Source of the DNA: Ancylomarina sp. 16SWW S1-10-2
GTDB taxonomy: Bacteria > Bacteroidota > Bacteroidia > Bacteroidales > Marinifilaceae
DNA length: 64,000 nucleotides
Assembly: GCF_009669305.1 (NCBI RefSeq)
Contig: NZ_SADB01000014.1
Coordinates: 1 to 64,000 of the forward strand
Direction of reading: 5' to 3'
In this document: positions 1 to 9,600 of the stretch, in pieces
Position numbering within the stretch: the first letter of the stretch is position 1
Layout: each line of letters opens with the position of its first letter
The notes under the pieces: model-generated
Databases searched by the model: none
What the model was told of the DNA's origin: nothing
The model's input: the letters and a program-made list of their open reading frames with translations, nothing else
Position numbers and translations under genes: made by a program

Positions 1-2
1 TA

Positions 3-419
3 TCATGGATTATGGCCTATGAAAATATCCCTCAAAATGTAAGTGCTGGTTTACTAGGACTTAGCGATAATCCAATTGTTATCTTACTACTGATTAATTT
101 AATTCTTTTAGTTGTTGGTGTATTTATGGATATGACTCCAGCTGTACTAATTTTCACTCCTATCTTTTTACCAATTGTAGTAGATCTGGGAATTGATCCT
201 GTACATTTTGGAATTATCATGGTTCTAAACCTTAGTGTAGGACTTTGCACTCCACCAGTAGGCTCCGTTTTGTTTATCGGATGTAGTGTTGCTAATATCA
301 AAATTCAACAAGTAATTAAACCGCTACTGCCTATGTTCATAGCAATGATTGTGTGTTTGTTACTGGTTACTTATATTTCAGATTTAAGTATGTGGTTACC
401 AAACACATTTGGATTTTAA
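3..419 (+). CDS. TRAP transporter large permease (DctM family), 3' part only
   Basis: This is the C-terminal part of a TRAP-type large membrane subunit. The frame is open to the left edge, so the gene starts outside the window; the Met at 12 is internal. The visible 139 or so residues contain three strongly hydrophobic segments and the GLCTPPVG signature typical of the DctM family near the C-terminus. TRAP systems use an ion gradient and a periplasmic binding protein to import organic acids, often uronates or their keto derivatives. Next to a uronate-degrading PUL, a role in uronate uptake is plausible but inferred. A strong terminator follows at 581-613, so this is the last gene of an operon lying to the left. 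Confidence 0.88.
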   Translation, partial: SWIMAYENIPQNVSAGLLGLSDNPIVILLLINLILLVVGVFMDMTPAVLIFTPIFLPIVVDLGIDPVHFGIIMVLNLSVGLCTPPVGSVLFIGCSVANIKIQQVIKPLLPMFIAMIVCLLLVTYISDLSMWLPNTFGF

Positions 420-580
420 TTCGATGATTATGAATTAGTTTGAGTTTATTATAGGTGTGCTTTATTTAGTAATTATACATTTAAAGTACCTAAACGAAGT
501 TCATTAGATGAATATTTAAACTTGTAACAGAATAATATTGTGATTTAGTACTTTCATAGTGAAGTTTAGTTTTGGTTAGT

Positions 581-613
581 AAAAACCACATTCTTTTGAA
601 TGTGGTTTTTTTT
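581..613 (+). terminator. Rho-independent terminator of the TRAP operon
   Basis: A 13-bp perfect stem (581-593 with 598-610) has a 4-nt loop and runs into eight T. It closes the transcription unit ending with the TRAP permease. Confidence 0.85.
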
Positions 614-879
614 GTCTTAAAAATATTTTTTATACTACCAAGCTTATTAGGGGTAACCTTTAAAATGTATTTTAAAGGATGTTATTTAAAGGAGGTCCTA
701 AGGAGCTTGAAAATAATGATCACTTGAAAGTTTATCTAGTAATCTTAATTGGATATTTTTTAATATTAAAATCAAGTAATAAATTTGTCTTAGAGTATAG
801 ATGTGGAGTTGCTACAGTTACATTTATAGTGAGTTTAGGTATAATTAGACTAATCATTTATATCTTAGAAAAGGGAAAA
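614..879. other. Intergenic stretch before IS relic; doubtful 72-codon ORF
   Basis: No supported gene. An ORF at 679-897 would encode 72 residues with two hydrophobic stretches, but its 3' end runs into the 5' end of the transposase relic and it matches no family I recognise. I treat it as probably non-coding. No left terminal repeat of the neighbouring IS could be located here. Confidence 0.4.
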
Positions 880-883
880 ATGA

Positions 884-1616
884 AGACGGAAATTTAGCAG
901 AGAGTTTAAATTGAATGCTGTTGAGTTAAGTTACTCAACAGCCAACATAAGACAGCTCGCACATGAACTGGATATACCTCCAGAACTCACATATCGCTGG
1001 CGTAGTGAGTTTGAAAACTATCATGGAGCATGTTTGCCTGGCAATGTGTAAGCTGAGATTACAAAAGAAGAATCTGAAGTATATAGGTTGAAGAAAGAAC
1101 TTGCTGAGGCAAGAATGGAACGAGATATATTAAAAAAAGCAGTTCACATCTTATCCAAGAGCGGTGGGAGATTTACCAATTCATAAGAAATCATATTAGC
1201 ATATTTCCTATTGAACTGATGTGTCGGGTTCTATATGTTTGTCGTAGTGGTTATTATATGTGGCTTAAATCAGAACCGAGTCAAAGGGTTTTAGAAAATA
1301 AGAGGTTTACTCAGCAGATTAGATTGATTTATGACCAGAGCAAGCAAACTTATGCAAGTCTTCGGATAACGGAAGAGCTTAAAGCACGAGTCATTACAGT
1401 TTCAAGACCACGAGTGGTTCGCTTAGAGAAAGGCAAATATAAAACATTCAAAACCTCTGTATTATCTATTTTTGAATATATAGCAACATGGTAAAATACA
1501 TGTAGAAGACATTCTTCCTTAAACTATCTTTCGCTTTTAGAATAGGGAAGACTCTTAAATAATGAAAAGAATGCAGCATGACCTAACTTATTGTCCACTT
1601 TTTTGTTGCAAGTCCA
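884..1616 (+). pseudogene. IS3-family element relic (OrfA + internally deleted OrfB)
   Basis: The frame from 884 encodes an OrfA-like helix-turn-helix protein (RRKFSREFKLNAVELS..., then a leucine-rich ERDILKKA segment). It lacks an ATG in frame and carries a TAA at 1049. The A7G slippery run at 1132-1139 is followed in the -1 frame by OrfB (RSGYYMWL..., SRPRVVRL), as in programmed -1 frameshifting of IS3 elements. OrfB keeps its N-terminal HTH-like part, then jumps to the extreme C-terminus (IFEYIATW, TAA at 1492, then RRHSSLNYLS), so the DDE catalytic core has been deleted. The sequence TTGTCCACTT...AAGTCCA at 1591-1616 could be the right terminal repeat. Not mobile by itself. Confidence 0.85.
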
Positions 1617-1711
1617 ATGTTCCTTTTACTTATTAACTTATCGTTTAGGTTTTAAGCATTTTAAATCTATATGCAGTTTATCGTTTGAAAAAATAATTAC
1701 GGTATTGTAAT

Positions 1712-4700
1712 TCAACCTTCAGTATTCTTCATACTGCTTTCCGAGTATTGTTTTGGAGTTTGTCCAAACTGATTCTTGAATAGAGATATGAAATGAGAAA
1801 CATCCGAAAAACCAGCCATGAAAGTAACCTCATTCACATTGTGTTGATGTTGTTGTAATAATTCGGAAGCGTAGTTTAAACGTGTAACTCTAATAAATTG
1901 ACTTGGAGTTGTATCCATAAGAGCTTTAAATTTACGAAATAGTTGACTTCGACTCATACCAAGAGCTGAACTTAAGCTTTCTACAGATAAATTACAATCG
2001 GTAATTTCTGCTTGAATAATTTCGGAAACTTTATCCAAGAATAATTTATCTATTGGAACGATGTCATCTTCAATTGTTTTTAGGATATCTTTTCCCTTAT
2101 ACTTGACTTTGATGTTTTTACGTAATTCGATAAGGTTATCAACTTGAATTTTTAGTAATTCAATATTGAATGGTTTTTCTATATAGGCATCTGCATGGTG
2201 TTTAAAACCCTCCATTTTTTGATCATCAGATGTTCTAGCAGTTAATAATATGATAGGAATGTGTGAGGTTATATAGTCAGTTTTTAGGTGGTTACATAAC
2301 TCAAGGCCATTCATTTTTGGCATCATAATATCTGATAGTATGATGTCTGGCATTTTATCTTTGGCTTGTTCTAATGCTTCTTCACCATTGGAGCATTCAA
2401 TAATATTGTAATTCTGAAAACTTGATATTAGATATTTTCTCAAATCATCATTGTCTTCAACGATCATTAAGTAGTCTTTCTTCTTATCAACTTGTTTTTC
2501 TGTAGATACAGTTATTGAAATTTTAGGTTTTGTATTTGAAATAACAACTTGTTTTTTTGTGATTGTACTCAATTCATCTTTAGAAAAAGCTGTTTTTGCA
2601 ACGGGGATAATTACTGTAAAACAGCTACCTTCATTTATTACACTTTCAACATTTATACTTCCACGGTGTAAGTCAATTAAACTTTTTGTGAACGATAAAC
2701 CAATTCCTGTACCTGTTTGGTGGTAGTCAACAAAATCGGTTGTATAGAATCGATCAAATACCTTGTCTAATAAATTTGGAGCGATACCAATTCCATCATC
2801 TTTAATCTTAATGGTTGCCTGCCCATTTTCTATTTGAATATTTAGTTCAATGGTACCTCCTTTATTTGTAAATTTAATTGCATTGGAAAGCAGATTAAAT
2901 AGTATTTTTTCTAAAATACCAAAATCATACCAGCTCTCAATTTCTTGATCGTTTTTGGTTGTAAAATGTAAGGTGATGTTTTTATTTTGTGCTACATAAG
3001 AGAAACTATTCAATATCTCTTGAGAATCTGCTAATATAGTTCCTTTAGAAACTCGGAGCTTAATTCTATTTTTTTCGACACTTCTGTAGTCCATTAATTG
3101 ATTAATTAACCGAAGTAATCGTTGAGCATTCCTATTCATGCCCATTATAAGTGCTTTTAGTTGTTGATCTTTTGTTTCGTAATTAATTAGACTTTCAAGG
3201 GGAGCAGTTATAAGAGTTAGGGGTGTTCTTAATTCATGAGAAATGTTCGTGAAAAATTTGAGCCTCATTTTTCCAGCTTCTTCAATTCGTTGTTTTTCTA
3301 GAATTTCTACTTTTAATTTGTGTTCATGATTTGCTCTATATGTAATAATAACAGCAAACAAGCTAAGAGAAAGCAATAGAATGATAAAATAAATGACCAT
3401 TGCAATTTTACTTTTCCAAAAAGGAGGCCAAATTTTGATCGCAATAGATGAACCTTCATTGTTCCATAATCCATCATTGTTTGATGCGATAACTTTAAAA
3501 ATATAATTTCCTGCAGGGACATGAGTATAAGTGGCAATTCTATTGTGTTTTGCATTTTTCCAATCGGTATCATATCCTTCTAGTTTATATCGATACTGAT
3601 TATTTTCAGAAGATGTGTAGTTAATACCTATAAATTCAAATGAAAAAGAAGATTGCTCGTAAGTTAATTCCAATTCTTTAGTTAAACTTATGTGTTTCGT
3701 TAAAGGGGAATTAGGTTCGCCAATCTTAACAGGTTCATTAAGAACGTACATCTCTGATATAACAACATTAGGAATGTTGGGATTGTCTTTTATTGAGTCG
3801 GGATGAAAAATATTAAATCCGTTAGGACCAGAAAATAGTAATTTACCACCACTTGTTTTTAATGATACAAATTCTTCAAACACGTTTGATTGAAGACCAT
3901 CATTCTTATCGTAGTTCTTAAACGTATTGTCAGTAGTATTTAATTTTGAAATTCCACCTTTGGTACTTACCCATATATTGTTGTAATCGTCTGGTAAAAC
4001 AGCACAAATATAGTCATTCGATAAACCGTCTTTTTCATCATATATTTTATTTGTTTTGGTTTTAAAATTATGCTCAACAAGTCCCTTGTTTGTAGCTAAC
4101 CAGATATTCTTATTTACATCTTGTGTAATTCCATTAATACGAATTTTATTATTGAGAGTATTGTTCGAATCTTTTAAATCGTAAATTTGAGCCTTACCGT
4201 TTGCTTTATTATATAGGTAGACTCCATTCGACCAGGTTCCTATCAAAACATAGTCTCCAATATCTAGAAAACATCTCGCATAAGTTACATTTTTAAGATG
4301 TGAGAATTGTTTAGTTGTTGGATTGTATATGTCTACAAAAGAGTTGTTTCCAATCCATATTTTTCCATTAAAATCTTTATAAAGAGAATATACATTGTTG
4401 TTCGATATGGAATTTTTATTGTCAGATGCTGTGGCAAATTGAGAGAAATAATTTTCATTCTTATGGTATGTAAATATGCCACTACCGAAAGTTCCAATTA
4501 ATAATTTTCCTGGTTCTAGTTCATTAATTGCTATAATGATATCATTATCAATCCATTTGTTTTTTGTCTTATCTGCTTTATAATTGTCGAAAATACCTTT
4601 TTTTGCGTTGAAACGACTAATTCCTCCTCCTTCTTTTGTACCAATCCATATTTCACCATCGGTATCTTCAAATAAGGCTCTAACGCTATTACTCATTAAT

Positions 4701-5782
4701 CCATTGCTAGTATAATCAAAGTGATAATGATCAAAAAGTTTTCTGTGTCTATCAATAAAATTCAATCCATTATTGTAGCTACCGATCCAAAGGTTACCAA
4801 ACTTATCAGTAAACATGGTCCGGGGAGTTTTACTTTTTATCCCTTTGGGATTATAAAGATCTGGTTGTAAAAAATGAGATTTACCTGTTACTTGATTAAG
4901 AACTAGTACTCCAAAATCTCTAATTCCTGCTAGTATAATATCTTTATTATAACTTGAAATACTCGAGATCCAATTGTATTCAGTTGTTTCTAGGTTTGGT
5001 TCAAAAAATTTGCTAATACTATCATTTACACATACATAAAGTGAGTTGCTTTGTTTTGATCCAATCCAAAGTTTATTTTCAGAGTCTGCAAATAAGGTCG
5101 TTACATACAATTGATCTTTATTGTTAGTAATATATTCAACTTGTTTAAATGAATTTGTTTGCGGAATGTAGTAGTAAAGACCCTTTTCTGATCCTAGCCA
5201 AAGACGTTCATTTTTATCTTCATAAATTGCAGTTAGGTTTTGAGGTACATTTTTATTGTTTTTTGAGATATTAATGAACATATCTTCTTCAGGATTATAT
5301 CTAAATAAACCTTCGCTAAATCCTTCATTAAATCCTTCAACCCAAACATTTCCCTTACTATCAACACAAACCGATCCTCTGGCGAAAGGTGTATAGGAGG
5401 TACTTACGGATGTTGAAATGATGTAGTTTTGAAATTGATAATTGTTTTTATCAAATTTGGAAATCCCAGTAGAAGTGACTAGCCATAAGCAATTTCTAGA
5501 TATGTCTTCAGCGATAGAAGAGATGAAATTATCTGCAATTGATGTGCTATCCCCAGGTATGTTTTGAAAATTATCAAAGGAGCATCCATTAAAACGACAT
5601 AATCCTTCAGAGGTACCTATCCATATAAAATCATCTTTATCTTGAGTTATAGAGTTAACAGTGTTAGAAAGTAGTCCATTCTCATAATTGTAGTGCTTAA
5701 ATGGAAAATATTTCTGGGCTGTAACGCTTAATAATTGACAAAATAATAGTCCTAATAGAATTAGAAGCTTGATTTTCTTCAT
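1712..5782 (-). CDS. Hybrid two-component system sensor/regulator (HTCS)
   Basis: One-protein PUL regulator of about 1356 residues. Domains in order: signal peptide; two seven-blade beta-propeller-type sensor repeats (many WIGT/LWIGS motifs) up to about residue 680; a Y_Y_Y domain (about 730-780); one membrane span (about 795-815); histidine kinase with H-box SHELRTPL (His about 848); ATPase domain with N, G1 and G2 boxes; receiver domain with phospho-acceptor Asp in LSDIMMPKMNG (about 1151); C-terminal AraC-type double HTH (from about 1264). I prefer the ATG at 5782, which gives a clean signal peptide; an in-frame ATG at 5806 would add eight residues. It is divergent from susC, the usual arrangement. 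It would sense a periplasmic oligosaccharide of the target glycan and activate the PUL, probably through the repeated motif at 6300, 33127, 35399 and 55786 (inference). Confidence 0.95.
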   Translation of the reverse strand: MKKIKLLILLGLLFCQLLSVTAQKYFPFKHYNYENGLLSNTVNSITQDKDDFIWIGTSEGLCRFNGCSFDNFQNIPGDSTSIADNFISSIAEDISRNCLWLVTSTGISKFDKNNYQFQNYIISTSVSTSYTPFARGSVCVDSKGNVWVEGFNEGFSEGLFRYNPEEDMFINISKNNKNVPQNLTAIYEDKNERLWLGSEKGLYYYIPQTNSFKQVEYITNNKDQLYVTTLFADSENKLWIGSKQSNSLYVCVNDSISKFFEPNLETTEYNWISSISSYNKDIILAGIRDFGVLVLNQVTGKSHFLQPDLYNPKGIKSKTPRTMFTDKFGNLWIGSYNNGLNFIDRHRKLFDHYHFDYTSNGLMSNSVRALFEDTDGEIWIGTKEGGGISRFNAKKGIFDNYKADKTKNKWIDNDIIIAINELEPGKLLIGTFGSGIFTYHKNENYFSQFATASDNKNSISNNNVYSLYKDFNGKIWIGNNSFVDIYNPTTKQFSHLKNVTYARCFLDIGDYVLIGTWSNGVYLYNKANGKAQIYDLKDSNNTLNNKIRINGITQDVNKNIWLATNKGLVEHNFKTKTNKIYDEKDGLSNDYICAVLPDDYNNIWVSTKGGISKLNTTDNTFKNYDKNDGLQSNVFEEFVSLKTSGGKLLFSGPNGFNIFHPDSIKDNPNIPNVVISEMYVLNEPVKIGEPNSPLTKHISLTKELELTYEQSSFSFEFIGINYTSSENNQYRYKLEGYDTDWKNAKHNRIATYTHVPAGNYIFKVIASNNDGLWNNEGSSIAIKIWPPFWKSKIAMVIYFIILLLSLSLFAVIITYRANHEHKLKVEILEKQRIEEAGKMRLKFFTNISHELRTPLTLITAPLESLINYETKDQQLKALIMGMNRNAQRLLRLINQLMDYRSVEKNRIKLRVSKGTILADSQEILNSFSYVAQNKNITLHFTTKNDQEIESWYDFGILEKILFNLLSNAIKFTNKGGTIELNIQIENGQATIKIKDDGIGIAPNLLDKVFDRFYTTDFVDYHQTGTGIGLSFTKSLIDLHRGSINVESVINEGSCFTVIIPVAKTAFSKDELSTITKKQVVISNTKPKISITVSTEKQVDKKKDYLMIVEDNDDLRKYLISSFQNYNIIECSNGEEALEQAKDKMPDIILSDIMMPKMNGLELCNHLKTDYITSHIPIILLTARTSDDQKMEGFKHHADAYIEKPFNIELLKIQVDNLIELRKNIKVKYKGKDILKTIEDDIVPIDKLFLDKVSEIIQAEITDCNLSVESLSSALGMSRSQLFRKFKALMDTTPSQFIRVTRLNYASELLQQHQHNVNEVTFMAGFSDVSHFISLFKNQFGQTPKQYSESSMKNTEG

Positions 5783-6299
5783 AGAGATTGTTATTAAGAG
5801 CTTCATAATATTATTAGGTTTTAAAGACTATTAATATTTAGAAGTAGTGAGTAGAGAGGTTTGTGATTTTGTTGACCAAAAATACGCAAACGATCTAGTA
5901 TAAAAAATTTCAAATGGAAAAATAGTTAAGGGATAAAACAAAAAAGTTTGTAGTTTTTTATTTAAGGACCTTACATCTAGAAGTTAATGTGCTTGTTTTT
6001 TTTCTTGGTGGTTTAAGGAGAATATAATTATTCTAAGCAAATACAATTAAATTCTAAAAGGGCTTACTAGATATATGCATATTATTTCTATGTTAGTTTA
6101 CATATTGTATTTGTGTAGATAAGAATTAAATGACTTATTAGTTGAATAATGATCGTAAAAATTGAGTTTCTTATCGGGTTTTTGTTAGTGTATTCATGGT
6201 TTGTATTTTATTCTATGAAGAATAATCTTCTATTTTCATAAAAAATAAGTAACGATTGCGGCCTTGTATGTGTTTGTGGGTGATGCTGTTGGTGTGTTG
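5783..6299. other. Divergent HTCS/susC intergenic region, left part
   Basis: AT-rich spacer without convincing coding potential. The 9-mer GCAAACGAT lies at 5886-5894, about 100 bp ahead of the preferred HTCS start, and again at 6532-6540, about 160 bp ahead of susC. These paired direct copies could be a second regulatory site. The 74-codon minus-strand ORF at 6213-6437 overlaps the candidate operator and looks like chance. Confidence 0.4.
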
Positions 6300-6365
6300 T
6301 GAGACAAATATCCTATTCTTTGGAACGCATATCCTACCCAAATTATCAATTAATGAATAGTTTCG
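6300..6365 (+). promoter_or_regulatory. Candidate HTCS operator and promoter for susC-susD
   Basis: TGAGACA (6300-6306), 6 nt, CTATTCTTTG (6313-6322) followed by GAA. It aligns without gaps to the sites at 33127, 35399 and 55786. TAGTTTCG at 6358-6365 resembles the Bacteroidota -7 element TAnnTTTG and starts 36 bp after the motif end, the same distance as at 33127 and 35399. ATATCCTA also repeats at 6309 and 6329, 20 bp apart. Transcription would start near 6372, giving a leader of about 325 nt. Confidence 0.5.
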
Positions 6366-6610
6366 TTGTATGAGATTTTCAATAATAGATTGTCTAAAGG
6401 CAATTAGTAAAAACAAATATTTTACATACGTATACATAGTGCTTATTGCATTGTATATATTTTCTCTTCTCTACTTATTCTTATAAGAAGGATGAAGTTG
6501 AATATTTTTTTTAATTGTGTTATCAGTCTGTGCAAACGATTTAAAATGAAAATCTAATTAAAAAGAAATGATAAAACTTGATTTAGTATATATAGTGAAT
6601 ATAAAGAAAA

Positions 6611-6663
6611 CGAGAGATGCTATGAACATCTCCCGTAATATAATATCTAGAAGTAGATATTAT
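6611..6663 (+). promoter_or_regulatory. Two consecutive hairpins in the susC leader
   Basis: Hairpin 1: 6611-6619 pairs with 6627-6635 (one A/C mismatch, 7-nt loop). Hairpin 2: 6640-6649 pairs perfectly over 10 bp with 6654-6663 around a GAAG loop. They end 33 bp before the susC ATG. There is no U-tract, so a terminator is unlikely; an mRNA-stability or translational control element is possible. Confidence 0.45.
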
Positions 6664-6696
6664 CATAGTAATAATAACTTATAATTCTACAAATTT

Positions 6697-9600
6697 ATGA
6701 AAAAAAAATCGTTTTTAAGGCATGATGCCTTTAGAGGTGGTTTAAAATGTTTCTGCGTTTTGTTTATGTTGGGTCTATTCAATGTAAATGCGAATGCGGG
6801 TCATTATTCACCAACTGATGAGAATGGAACAGTTAGTTCTGTAAATCAACAAAATCGGACAATAACGGGTAAGGTATTCGATAGTGAAGGTATTACACTT
6901 CCTGGAGTTTCAGTTGTTGTTAAAGGAACTACAATTGGAACCATTACAACCATTGATGGTGATTTTGTGATTGATGTCCCTGTAGATGCAAAAACTCTCT
7001 TGTTAACATTTATTGGTATGAAAGATGTAGAACTGAGTTTAGCTAGCCAAACTTCTTTTAAGGTGGTGATGGAGCAAGGTTCAATTGGATTAGATGAGTT
7101 AATTGTTGTTGGTTATGGAGCAGCGAAAAAAGCAACTTTAACAGGATCGGTTGAACAGGTAAAGGGAGACGATATGACAGCAGGTAAAGGTACTTCTAGT
7201 GCTGCTCTTGCTATTCAAGGTGAGGTTCCTGGTGTATTGGTAACACGTACATCAGCTCGTCCTGGTAATGAAGGTATTGATATTAAGATTCGAGGTGATA
7301 TCTCGGTAAATAATATTTCACCACTTATTTTATTGGATGGGATGGAAATTCCTGAATGGCAGCTTTCTACTATCAATCCAAATGATATTGAAACCTACTC
7401 GGTAATTAAAGATGGTGCAGCCGCAATTTATGGAGCGAAGGCAGCTGGTGGAGTTCTTTTGATTACAACTAAAAAGGGTAAGCAAGGAGACATTAAAGTA
7501 GAGTACAATGTAGATCTTCAGGTCACTATGCCTAAAGCTTGGCCTATTACTGATTTGCAAGAATTAGGAGAGTTGTGGGAGCAGGCAGGAAATAATGATG
7601 CACTTACTTTTACTGATGGTGATGGTAACGAAACCGTTGCAGGTGGAACATATAAGTTTTTTAGTAAAGAGCAATGGGAAAAAATTGCTGCTGGAGAAAT
7701 ACCTACAGAAGCATTGTTTGGTTCTTTTGATTTCAACTATGCTGATACCGATTACTTTAAAGAAGTTTATGGCGCAACAACATCTCAAAGACACAATATT
7801 GCGATATCTGGAGGTAACGAGAAAGCAACATATAGAACATCATTTGGTTATGCGAACGATCGCTCTACTATGGATGTGGCTTATGATGGTGCGAAAAAGT
7901 ACAACTTTCGTACTAACGTAAACTATAAGGTGAACGATATGATAACAACTGATATCAATGTTTCATATGATAAAAGAGATATTTCTGAGCCAACTCAGGG
8001 AGTGGGTGAAACTACTATCGATCCTTGGTTGTTCCCTGTTTATAATCCTGATGGAGAATATTATCATCTTTGGGGTAGTAATAACGTTATCGCTAAGCTG
8101 AAAGATGGTGGTCGTACCGAAACTGAGCAAGAAATTTTCAGATTAGGTGGTAGTCTTAAATTAGACTTAGATAAATACGTTGAAGGTTTATCGTTCACCT
8201 ATAAAGGGAATGTGAGTTCACGAAGAAGTGATAAAACAATTAGAAAAACGACCATTACCGTTTGGGATTGGGAAAGTGAAAATAGTATCGTAAATCCTAC
8301 ATTAGCAGGTACATCTGCGAATGTAAATCTTTCAAAGGTTGTATTCCAGAATCACGTTCTACAAGCTAACTATAAGCGCTCATTCGGAAAGCATAATGTG
8401 GGAGTTATGTTGGGTGCTACAGCTGAAGATACTGAAAATATTCAGTACAACATGTACCGATCGAATATGGCATCGGATGAGTTGGATGATTTGAATACAG
8501 GTGATGCTTCTACTGCAACAAATGCTGGAACGAGTAGTGATGGTAGTTATGATTCAGGTAGTTCAGAAGTAAGTCTGATGTCTTATATTGGAAGATTTAA
8601 CTACGATTACGATGGTATTTATCTTTTCGAAGCTTTAGGTCGTCGTGATGGATCTTCAAGATTAGATCCTGATAACCGTTGGAAAAACTTTTATGGTACA
8701 TCTGCTGGTGTTCGCTTATCAGAAATGAGTTTCTTAAAGGAGGGTTTATTTCAGAACTTAAAAATACGTGCTTCTTATGGTGAAACTGGTTCTACAACCG
8801 GAATTGGTTCTTACGATTCTTATTCAACGATTGCAACTGGAGAAACATATTTTGGTTCTACACCAACTATCAACAATACAGCATGGATTAGTGCTATGAC
8901 ATCAAGCGATCGTACTTGGGAGCGTGTTGCAAAAACCAATTTTGGTGTTGATTTCACAACATTAGATAGTCGCCTTAGTGGAACATTTGAATATTTCCAC
9001 CATCAAAATAAGGACATGTTAATAAGTATCACTTACCCACAAGTTTTAGGTGCAACTGCACCAAAGACCAATAGTGGTGACTTTAATACCCATGGATGGG
9101 AAGTATCTTTAAAGTGGAGAGATCAAATTGGTGACTTTAAGTACAATGTAGGTCTGTCTATGTGGGATAGTAAATCAGAAGTTACTCACATGGAAGGAGC
9201 ACAAACTATTGCGGATGGTGTAAATAAAACCATTGAAGGCAAACCTTTAAATGCAATTTATGCTTATAAAACCGATGGACTTTTTCAAAATGAAGCAGAA
9301 GTATTATCTTATTACGACAAATATGGTTTTGCCGATGCTTCTGATCAATTAACATCGAAGTCAGGTAGTGATCTTCCAAATTATAGAAGTAAAGATCGTT
9401 TAGCACCAGGATCGTATAGAAAAGTTGATGAGAACGGTGATGGTAAGATTAACACGGATGATTTATATTATTTTGGTGATGCGAATCCACATTATAATTT
9501 CGGTATTAACTTAGGCTTAAAGTGGAAGAGTTTTGATTTTAGCGCCTTTTTCCAAGGTGTTGGTCAGCAGTATATTGTGCGTACGGGTACTTTGGCTTAT

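Noticed and set aside
679-897. 72-codon ORF with two hydrophobic stretches
   Set aside because: Ends inside the transposase relic, no recognisable family; most likely chance in AT-rich DNA.
6213-6437. 74-codon minus-strand ORF in the HTCS/susC gap
   Set aside because: No family resemblance, odd composition, and it overlaps the candidate operator/promoter.
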